From: SIG565 sp045651765
Lineage (GTDB): Bacteria; Bacillota; Clostridia; Oscillospirales; Acutalibacteraceae
DNA length: 27,959 nt
Reading direction: 5' to 3'
Assembly: GCA_045651765.1 (NCBI GenBank)
Contig: JAZRSY010000013.1
Coordinates: forward strand, 1 to 27,959
Under the pieces are notes generated by a model. The model saw only the letters and a list, made by a program, of their open reading frames with translations. It made no database searches and was not told where the DNA came from. Positions 22,154 to 27,959 of the stretch are shown piece by piece. The position numbers were made by a program, and so were the translations under genes. Every line of letters begins with the position of its first letter. Within the stretch, counting starts at the first letter, position 1.

Positions 22154-24850
22154 TTATAGATTTTCGTTCTTTAGAGCATCAATAGGATTATCTTTTTTCA
22201 CCTTGCTCATAGAGTACATCATAGTTACAAATACAACAAGGAATACGCTAAGCACTGCAATGCCGAGTGCAACCCAGGGCAAAGTAAAGTCTTTCTGATA
22301 TCCTTCGGATACTGCCAAGTGAATAAGGTAACTTATGCCGACAGATACAGGAAGTCCAAACAACAACGCTCTCGTTCCATACAGAATACACTCGAAATTC
22401 ATCATCCGATTGAATCCTTTTGCCGTCATACCTACCGACTTTAGCATCGCAAACTCTCGACGACGCAATGCGATATTTGTAGAAATCGTGTTAAATACAT
22501 TGGCTGCGGCAATCAAGGAGATAAGAACAATAAACCCGTATGCAAAAACTTGAATTATGGTTACGATATTGCGGTTTTCCTCTTCATGCGCAGCAATATC
22601 GTGTACACGCAACTTGGCAAGGCCAAGGTCGCTCAATGTTTCATCAACTGCACTCATTGTCTCCACATGCGTGTCCGTCGTAATGTAGTAGTTATAGCCA
22701 CTATCGAGAAGTATTTCAGCAGACAACACGCTATCGCGTAGGCTCATGGGATATATCAGCGCAAGCCGTGAATTTACATCAAGATAAAACGGTGCATCAT
22801 AAATGATTTTTCCGATTTCTGCTGACTTCTCCTCGTATGCTTCCTCTTTCGTCAACGTCATACTGTCGCCTGGATTTTTCATATTTTCAAAAACATACAA
22901 GAAGTTTCCATCTTCATCTACAATTTCTCTATCCAGGTAGTATCCTTCAAACTCCCTTTGGATTGTAATGGTTATATCGGCGTCTTCCGACTTCAATACA
23001 TTATAATTCGTGTATTTTCCAAGCACGCTATCAAATATGACTCTACCGTCTACCGCAACCGCTTTTGGGGCATTCGGATTGAAATATTCTTCTTCATTAA
23101 GTTTGTACGTCCTCAGTAATTCTCTATATGCTTCATCATCGACAAACTTAAAATTAGTATAGACACCAACATCCTTGACTTGGGAAACAGCAAGATGTTC
23201 TGCCTTTGTGTAATAATCAAGAAAATCCTTTGATACCTCATCAGACGGAAGCGCAACGAAAAACGATGATCCCTGAGTATATGCAACCTGATTAACACCT
23301 TTATCACTTTTAAGTTCATTCAAGAGATCGTCAACTGTTGCCTTTCCAAACTCATTCTCATAACCATAAATCAAAATGTCATATTCTACATTACCAAAAC
23401 TGTCGGTAACAGATTCGGTTAAAGCACCTGTAAATGCCGAAGCGGAAACAAATAAAACAACGCTCATAAAAAGGCTGAGGACAGTGGCTCTGTATTTCTT
23501 TCTACTTCGTTTATAGTATTTGTTTGCCAACATACCAGGCAAACCGAACAGTTTATATGTGAGTTTTGAAGTACGGACTTTCTTTATTTTTGTGTTAATA
23601 TCTTTGCTCTGTCGGATTGCCTCAATAGCAGAAACCTTTGTTGCTCTTTTAGAGGGTACGATGGCAGAAATCAGCACTGTTAAAAGTGCGATTACAACGG
23701 CAATAACAAGAGATAAACTCGATACACTTAATTTTAGCGGAATGGGGTATCCAATTAATGCTTCGAATTTATTTCCAACAAAGAATAGTGTTATACCGAT
23801 ACCACCGACACCTGCTAAAATGCCTAACGGGATACCTATAGCACTAACCATTAATGCTTCCGATACAACCATTCGTCTAAGCTGCTTTTTAGTCGCGCCT
23901 ACAGAAGAAAGCAAACCAAATTGTTTTGTGCGTTCTGCAATAGATATTGAGAATGCATTATATATAAGCGAAATTGAGCCAAGCATTATTAGACTTATAA
24001 CGATAATAGAAAGACTGAGTATCATCGAATTAAATCCTGTGTAACGAGATATGCCTGAGTATCTGAGAACAGAACTATTTGTTTTACCGGGCAACTTATT
24101 GTCCTCGATAAAGGAATAAACATCCTTGATTTCATTCATCTTAAACCAAACATTGTAGCTGTATTTTTCACTGATTTGTTTGTCAGCGATTGTTATAGCT
24201 GTATATCCGGGTGCAGTATAACTCTCAAATGAAGGTCGCACATAAAAGCCGACTATTTTGTAAGAACGTGTTTCCTTTACCGTGAGAGTTTCACCGCTTG
24301 GTACGGCTTCGTTGTTTTCATCGTAAACATAAAATGGGTTATTTTGGCTCATCTCATAGCCGTCAAGCATTCTCACACCGAGTGCAAGTTGGAGGGTATC
24401 GCCGATTTTGAGTTCAACACCGCCATTCTCAAATAGATGTTCGGGAATTATGATCTCTGATGAAGACGTCGGGTATTTACCTGATGTAATATGGACGGGC
24501 ATCATCTCGTTGAAACCGTCAGATGCACCTAAAAGGAATAGATAAGGTTTGTTTTCATTTTTACAATCCTGAATTTTTGAATAGCCGAGTTGTTGAGCGT
24601 AAACATAGCTTTTTATTTTGCTGTCATCTTTAATGCTTTCGTATGTTTTACTGTCAATATCTTCGGCAGAGCCGTGCCAATCTCCATCCACATAGATTGC
24701 ATTATCCAATGCATAGTTATAGATACTACTTGCAAAGGTGGTAACGGCACAAATCATTGCCGCCGAGAGAATAATGCCGATTATAGTTACAATAGTTCTT
24801 GTTCTGTTTTTCTTTAGCGATTGCAGTGTTACCTTGTTGAATATATTCAT
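22154..24850 (-). CDS. ABC transporter permease, FtsX/MacB type with two FtsX domains
   Basis: 898-residue membrane subunit. A helix at about 18-40 is followed by a first extracytoplasmic domain (about 45-270), then an FtsX domain with three helices near 275-415 (SIAERTKQFGLLSSVGATKK marks its coupling segment). A further helix at about 460-480 opens a second extracytoplasmic domain (about 485-760), before the C-terminal FtsX domain (NIALRRREFAMLKSVGMTAK). The two halves look like an internal duplication. This is larger than BceB (about 650, one outer domain). Family members export or sense antimicrobial peptides, lipoproteins or other envelope substrates; which applies here is not shown. It overlaps the ATPase gene by four bases (ATGA). 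Confidence 0.92.
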   Translation of the reverse strand: MNIFNKVTLQSLKKNRTRTIVTIIGIILSAAMICAVTTFASSIYNYALDNAIYVDGDWHGSAEDIDSKTYESIKDDSKIKSYVYAQQLGYSKIQDCKNENKPYLFLLGASDGFNEMMPVHITSGKYPTSSSEIIIPEHLFENGGVELKIGDTLQLALGVRMLDGYEMSQNNPFYVYDENNEAVPSGETLTVKETRSYKIVGFYVRPSFESYTAPGYTAITIADKQISEKYSYNVWFKMNEIKDVYSFIEDNKLPGKTNSSVLRYSGISRYTGFNSMILSLSIIVISLIMLGSISLIYNAFSISIAERTKQFGLLSSVGATKKQLRRMVVSEALMVSAIGIPLGILAGVGGIGITLFFVGNKFEALIGYPIPLKLSVSSLSLVIAVVIALLTVLISAIVPSKRATKVSAIEAIRQSKDINTKIKKVRTSKLTYKLFGLPGMLANKYYKRSRKKYRATVLSLFMSVVLFVSASAFTGALTESVTDSFGNVEYDILIYGYENEFGKATVDDLLNELKSDKGVNQVAYTQGSSFFVALPSDEVSKDFLDYYTKAEHLAVSQVKDVGVYTNFKFVDDEAYRELLRTYKLNEEEYFNPNAPKAVAVDGRVIFDSVLGKYTNYNVLKSEDADITITIQREFEGYYLDREIVDEDGNFLYVFENMKNPGDSMTLTKEEAYEEKSAEIGKIIYDAPFYLDVNSRLALIYPMSLRDSVLSAEILLDSGYNYYITTDTHVETMSAVDETLSDLGLAKLRVHDIAAHEEENRNIVTIIQVFAYGFIVLISLIAAANVFNTISTNIALRRREFAMLKSVGMTAKGFNRMMNFECILYGTRALLFGLPVSVGISYLIHLAVSEGYQKDFTLPWVALGIAVLSVFLVVFVTMMYSMSKVKKDNPIDALKNENL

Positions 24851-25530
24851 CTGCGAATCACCTCGTCACGAGTGATTTTACCGTCTTCAATGGCAATAAT
24901 TCGATCTGCCTGTAAAGCAATATTTTCATCGTGTGTAATGATAATAAGGGTTTGACCGTATTTTTCATTTGACATTTTTAAGAGTTCTACGATTTCCTGA
25001 CTGTTTTTGGAGTCAAGGTTTCCGGTTGGCTCATCGGCAAGAACCACAGCAGGAGCGTTCATAAGCGCACGACCTATTGATACTCTTTGCTGCTGACCGC
25101 CAGATAATTGATTCGGCAGATGGTTTTCTCGACCTGTGAGTTTAAGAGTAGTGAGTAACTCACTCAGTCTGTCCTGATTTACCTTTTGACCATCCATAAG
25201 AACGGGGAGTGTAATATTTTCGGTAACATTGAGAATAGGAATTAGATTATAAAACTGATAAATGAGACCAACTTGACGGCGGCGGAAAATGGCAAGTTGT
25301 TCTTCATTCTGTGCGTAAACATCCTTGCCATCCATAAACACTTTACCACTTGTAGGCCTATCAACACCACCGAGGATATGGAGGAGTGTAGATTTACCGG
25401 AACCGGAGGGGCCGATAATAGCAATAAATTCACCCTTGTTAACTGTGAAAGAAACACCGTCAAGCGCACGGACTTCGTTTTCACCTTTGCCATATACTTT
25501 TGTTAGATTTTCAACTCTTAATATTTCCAT
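24847..25530 (-). CDS. ABC transporter ATP-binding protein (MacB/LolD/BceA type)
   Basis: 227-residue ATPase partner of the downstream FtsX-type permease. Walker A is GPSGSGKST (from residue 40), the Q-loop is in GLIYQFYNLIPILNVTENIT, the signature is LSGGQQQRVSIGRALMNAP, Walker B is VVLADEPTGNLDS, and the switch histidine is in IIITHDENIALQADRII. It is a typical stand-alone domain of the LolD/MacB clade. AAAGGAG lies 9 bp before the ATG. It heads a six-gene operon whose promoter region carries repeated TGAC sites. Confidence 0.96.
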   Translation of the reverse strand: MEILRVENLTKVYGKGENEVRALDGVSFTVNKGEFIAIIGPSGSGKSTLLHILGGVDRPTSGKVFMDGKDVYAQNEEQLAIFRRRQVGLIYQFYNLIPILNVTENITLPVLMDGQKVNQDRLSELLTTLKLTGRENHLPNQLSGGQQQRVSIGRALMNAPAVVLADEPTGNLDSKNSQEIVELLKMSNEKYGQTLIIITHDENIALQADRIIAIEDGKITRDEVIRR

Positions 25531-25562
25531 TTGGGAATACTCCTTTCGCTTTGTATACCCTT

Positions 25563-25568
25563 ATTCTA
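25563..25568 (-). promoter_or_regulatory. -10 element of the ABC operon (weak -35)
   Basis: TAGAAT on the minus strand, 32 bp upstream of the ATPase start. The expected -35 position holds ACTCCT, far from consensus, which would fit dependence on an activator bound at the adjacent TGAC repeats. Confidence 0.45.
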
Positions 25569-25579
25569 ATTTATCTAAA

Positions 25580-25616
25580 TGACACAGGAGTGACTCCAAA
25601 GTGACTAATCTGTCAT
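25580..25616. promoter_or_regulatory. Probable response-regulator binding region of the ABC operon
   Basis: TGAC occurs at 25580, 25591 and 25602, exactly 11 bp apart, and an inverted GTCA follows at 25612. The last pair forms GTGAC-N6-GTCAT (25601-25616), matching the GTGAC-N6-GTCAC site upstream of the two-component promoter. OmpR-family regulators bind tandem half-sites about one helical turn apart. Confidence 0.65.
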
Positions 25617-25621
25617 ATAAC

Positions 25622-25652
25622 AAAAAAGGGAGTCGCCGTTCAGACGATTCCC
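25622..25652 (-). terminator. Terminator of the two-component operon
   Basis: On the minus strand GGGAATCG (25645-25652) pairs with CGACTCCC (25628-25635) with one mismatch, followed by TTTTTT (25622-25627). The kinase stop codon (25640-25642) lies in the loop, so the kinase mRNA ends before the ABC promoter. Confidence 0.8.
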
Positions 25653-26644
25653 TTATAAAATCGGATAGTGAATTTTGCACCGTGAGGATTGCGGTTTTCT
25701 GCTTTTACAGTACCTTTTTGACTGGTTATAATCATTCGTGAGAGTGCAAGACCAACACCGAAGCTCTTATCATCTGAATCTTTTCCTTTGTAGAAACGCT
25801 CAAAGATATGTGGCATATCTTCTTTTGCAATTCCTGTTCCGTTATCTTTGATTGTTATTTCTGTATAGAGTGCGTTTTCACAGGCTTCGATTTCAATTTT
25901 ACCGCCTTCCTGTGTGTGTTCCATACAGTTCTTTACTATGTTTCCAATGGCTTCACAAGTCCATGACAAATCGCCTACAAAGTCGCCGTTTGTATTGATG
26001 ACAAGTTCCTGACCACGCAGTTCAATGGGAACAAGCAAGGTAGAACAAGACTTGTTTATCAGTGTTTGGAGACTGACTTTTTCTTCTTTAAATGTAATCG
26101 TACCTGCATCTAATTTTGATATCTTTAACAGTGTGGTTATAAGCCAGTCAATACGGGAAAGCATACCGTAAAGTTCGTGTGTAAGCTCTTGTCTGCGTTC
26201 ATCGGTAAGATTTGGCGCTGACAACAATTGCACAAGCAGATTTATGGATGTCAGAGGTGTCCTTATTTGGTGAGAGATATCTGCAATTGAATCGGCAAGG
26301 TATTTCTTATCACTTATCAAATTGTTTTGTTGCTCACGCAGTCGTATAGTCATTTTATATATTTCGCTATGAAGAATAGCCAATTCGCCCTCAGAGTAAT
26401 TTTCAAGGGAGATGGAGTTATCTCCATGTAAGACCTTGTTTATATCACTTGCAAGTGAAGCAATTCTTTTGTATCTCTTATATGTGCTGATATAATAAAT
26501 CAAAATTAACAGAGCGGAGAAAATCAGCGCAATTATTCCGGCTCGTTCATCAATCAAATGAGATATTAGGATAGATGCCAAAGCAACTATTATTTGCAAA
26601 ATCAGAGTTTTTCGAACTTCTTTGTTCTTAAGTAACTTTATCAT
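25640..26644 (-). CDS. Sensor histidine kinase, intramembrane-sensing type
   Basis: 334 residues. Two hydrophobic helices (about 12-30 and 35-53) are separated by only a few residues (DERA), so there is almost no outer sensor domain, as in BceS-type kinases that read the state of an ABC transporter. A HAMP-like linker (about 55-105) precedes the H-box ADISHQIRTPLTS with phospho-acceptor His125. ATP-binding motifs follow: N-box NIVKNCMEHT, G1 IKDNGTGIAKEDM, F-box HIFERFYKGK and G2 FGVGLALSRMI. The start overlaps the end of the regulator gene by four bases. Confidence 0.94.
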   Translation of the reverse strand: MIKLLKNKEVRKTLILQIIVALASILISHLIDERAGIIALIFSALLILIYYISTYKRYKRIASLASDINKVLHGDNSISLENYSEGELAILHSEIYKMTIRLREQQNNLISDKKYLADSIADISHQIRTPLTSINLLVQLLSAPNLTDERRQELTHELYGMLSRIDWLITTLLKISKLDAGTITFKEEKVSLQTLINKSCSTLLVPIELRGQELVINTNGDFVGDLSWTCEAIGNIVKNCMEHTQEGGKIEIEACENALYTEITIKDNGTGIAKEDMPHIFERFYKGKDSDDKSFGVGLALSRMIITSQKGTVKAENRNPHGAKFTIRFYKGIV

Positions 26645-27312
26645 AATTCCACCTTATATCCTATACCGCGCACTGTAAGAATAATTTGTGGATTGGTAGG
26701 ATCGTCTTCTATTTTTTCTCTGAGCCGCTTGATATATACAGTCAGCGTGTTGTCGTTAACATATTCTCCGGCAACATCCCAAATTGCATCAAGAAGTTGA
26801 TTACGAGTAAGCACGATACCACGATTGTTTATAAAAACAAGCAAAAGACGGTATTCCAATGCTGATAAGAATAAATCCTTGTTATTCTTCATTGCTGTAC
26901 CTTTTTCTGTATCGACAACTACATCGCCAAGTTTGACAGTTTTACCTGTGTTTCCGGTCAGTCTAAGAACATTTTTTATCCTCGACACAAGCTCTCTCGG
27001 ACGGAAAGGCTTTGGAATATAATCATCCGCGCCAAGTTCAAATCCAGTAACCGTGCTGAACTCATCGCCGGATGCTGTAAGGAAAATGACGGGGATATCA
27101 TATTCAGCTTTAATGGCCTTGCATGTAGCAAAGCCGTTTCCTTCTGCTAATGATACATCAAGCAAAACAAGATCTGCTTTTTCATTTGTAAGCAGATTCA
27201 TAGCTGCCGTTTGTCCGGTTACGCTTCTTACAATATAGCCTTCGTTATTCAAAAACTCGGTTAAATTTGCAACGATATTTTTATCGTCTTCAACCAATAA
27301 TATCTTCGTCAT
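26641..27312 (-). CDS. OmpR-family response regulator
   Basis: 223 residues from ATG 27312, preceded by GGAAGTG; an in-frame ATG at 27390 lies upstream of the promoter and inside the operator and is rejected. The receiver domain (1-118) has acidic pocket residues in LLVEDD, phospho-acceptor Asp52 in LVLLDVSLAEGNGF, Thr79 in VIFLTASGDE and Lys101 in DYIPKPFRPRELV. The C-terminal winged helix (about 128-223) shows LFLSALEYRLLLVFINNRG, RNQLLDAIWD, then NTLTVYIKRLREKIEDD and ILTVRGIGYKVEL. It is the partner of the adjacent kinase and probably binds the TGAC-N6-GTCA sites. Confidence 0.95.
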   Translation of the reverse strand: MTKILLVEDDKNIVANLTEFLNNEGYIVRSVTGQTAAMNLLTNEKADLVLLDVSLAEGNGFATCKAIKAEYDIPVIFLTASGDEFSTVTGFELGADDYIPKPFRPRELVSRIKNVLRLTGNTGKTVKLGDVVVDTEKGTAMKNNKDLFLSALEYRLLLVFINNRGIVLTRNQLLDAIWDVAGEYVNDNTLTVYIKRLREKIEDDPTNPQIILTVRGIGYKVEL

Positions 27313-27340
27313 TATATCACTTCCTTTTTTACCAAATCCC

Positions 27341-27369
27341 ATTATAACATAATTGGTCTGATAAAACAA
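27341..27369 (-). promoter_or_regulatory. Promoter of the two-component operon
   Basis: On the minus strand TTGTTT (27364-27369) and TATAAT (27341-27346) are spaced by 17 bp, with the operator directly upstream. Confidence 0.75.
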
Positions 27370-27374
27370 TGTAA

Positions 27375-27390
27375 GTGACATTTTAGTCAC
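27375..27390. promoter_or_regulatory. Inverted repeat GTGAC-N6-GTCAC, probable autoregulatory site
   Basis: GTGAC (27375-27379) and GTCAC (27386-27390) form a perfect inverted repeat with a 6-bp spacer, centred about 48 bp upstream of the expected start site. The same geometry recurs at the ABC operon promoter. Confidence 0.65.
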
Positions 27391-27393
27391 AAA

Positions 27394-27425
27394 AATAAAG
27401 TGCCGCTTTTACACGGCACTTTATT
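27394..27425 (-). terminator. Terminator of the gene entering from the right
   Basis: A 12-bp perfect stem (27394-27405 with 27414-27425; AATAAAGTGCCG) has an 8-base loop; on the minus strand it is followed by TTTTTG. It lies 9 bp after the stop of the partial gene. Confidence 0.85.
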
Positions 27426-27433
27426 AAACGATA

Positions 27434-27959
27434 TTATTTTATAATTTCTGTGCCACCCCATTCAACAACTGTAAATCCGTTTCTTTCGGGAGCGGAGAGC
27501 TGCTGTTCGGGAAGGTTTACATATTTATCTGCCGACTGCCATGTCATAAATACACGGATTAAGGTGTGGGGAGAAGGATTGATGTTCAGTTTGGCAGCAT
27601 CGGTATAGATATTCGTTTGCAAAGAGATTATATTATACGGATTATCTTGCATTAAAGGTAGCCAATAAACTATAAATTCATTTGCTTCTTTGCGGTTAAG
27701 ACCGAGCTTTTCGAGTGCATCTTCAAGGAATTTTGCTGTATCCTTACCCTTAACACAGAAACCTTTTGAGAGGTCATAGTTAGTATTTGTTTCGCCCTCC
27801 CAATACAGATAGTTATAGATCTGTTCGTTTACATCGCTGAGCGTTCCATCTGGTACTGCAGTTACTTTCCAACCGTCTTTGTATTCGGGATAGGTGCAGG
27901 TTAGTCTACGATTAAGGTCGAGCTTAACTGATACCTCTGTTTCTTCTTCGGGGTAGAGA
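27434..27959 (-). CDS. Conserved protein of unknown function, C-terminal 174 residues (5' end outside window)
   Basis: The frame is open to the window edge, upstream of the internal ATG at 27652, so the gene continues to the right. The visible part starts LYPEEETEVSVKLDLNRRLT, continues CTYPEYKDGWKVTAVPDGTL, then KGFCVKGKDTAKFLEDALEK, LGLNRKEANEFIVYWLPLMQ and NPSPHTLIRVFMTW, and ends APERNGFTVVEWGGTEIIK. Strand-rich composition and the absence of membrane helices suggest a soluble, perhaps extracellular, domain. I have the impression of similar C-terminal domains in surface proteins of gut Clostridia but cannot name the family. It is a separate transcription unit ending at the hairpin 27394-27425, adjacent to the envelope-response genes. 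Confidence 0.75.
   Translation of the reverse strand, partial: LYPEEETEVSVKLDLNRRLTCTYPEYKDGWKVTAVPDGTLSDVNEQIYNYLYWEGETNTNYDLSKGFCVKGKDTAKFLEDALEKLGLNRKEANEFIVYWLPLMQDNPYNIISLQTNIYTDAAKLNINPSPHTLIRVFMTWQSADKYVNLPEQQLSAPERNGFTVVEWGGTEIIK

Noticed and set aside
22154..25530. Lipoprotein-release (LolCDE) or MacAB-TolC assignment for the ABC transporter
   Set aside because: The organism looks Gram-positive, no membrane-fusion protein or outer-membrane partner is encoded, and the permease is double-FtsX in one chain.
27313..27390. Extended response regulator starting at ATG 27390
   Set aside because: The extension would cover the TATAAT promoter and the operator; the conserved receiver start MTKILLVEDD has its own GGAAGTG site.

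Overview
The window reads as a chromosome segment of a low-GC Firmicute, most likely a gut-type member of the Clostridia (Oscillospiraceae/Ruminococcaceae-like). The support is a clostridial gene set (IreB, DUF896, a small SRP RNA next to dnaX-ybaB-recR), AT-rich intergenic DNA with TTGATA/TATAAT promoters, strong GGAGG ribosome binding sites, and frequent TTA/CTT leucine codons in the core genes. This placement comes from reading the sequence; no database was searched.

Bases 1-4090 run on the + strand: the C-terminal part of pheT, the phosphoprotein gene ireB, an SPFH/band-7 protein and a PlsC-like acyltransferase carrying a zinc ribbon. A two-way terminator at 4061-4090 separates these from a nine-gene minus-strand operon (12104 down to 4090). 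In transcription order that operon encodes a left-handed beta-helix protein, a Nudix hydrolase, a RING-like membrane protein, a zinc-ribbon membrane protein, GalU, a YjjG-type HAD phosphatase, TrkA, TrkH and a membrane-anchored protein of unknown function. A divergent promoter pair at 12139-12218 drives this operon on one side and, on the other, the SRP RNA followed by dnaX-ybaB-recR-DUF896-dehydrogenase (+, to 16119).

From about 16.2 kb the content becomes accessory. It holds a membrane-bound XRE regulator, a LOG-family nucleosidase, an ECF sigma factor with an overlapping probable anti-sigma gene, and a REP-associated tyrosine transposase. The transposase is framed by two exact inverted copies of a palindrome, each of which looks like an inward-facing terminator.

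The right 7.7 kb (20253-27959, all minus strand) is the most interesting part. A two-component system with an almost loop-less (intramembrane-sensing type) histidine kinase is followed by its own terminator. Next comes a separately promoted six-gene operon: ABC ATPase, large FtsX-type permease, 37-residue membrane peptide, SanA/YdcF (DUF218) protein, small membrane-anchored protein, and DUF1287 NlpC/P60-like protein. TGAC-N6-GTCA sites lie upstream of both promoters, and the ABC promoter adds TGAC repeats at 11-bp spacing. I infer a cell-envelope stress or antimicrobial-peptide response module in which the regulator controls itself and an export plus wall-maintenance operon. The window ends inside another minus-strand gene of unknown function. 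No tRNA, CRISPR array or gene-free stretch over 300 bp was found.
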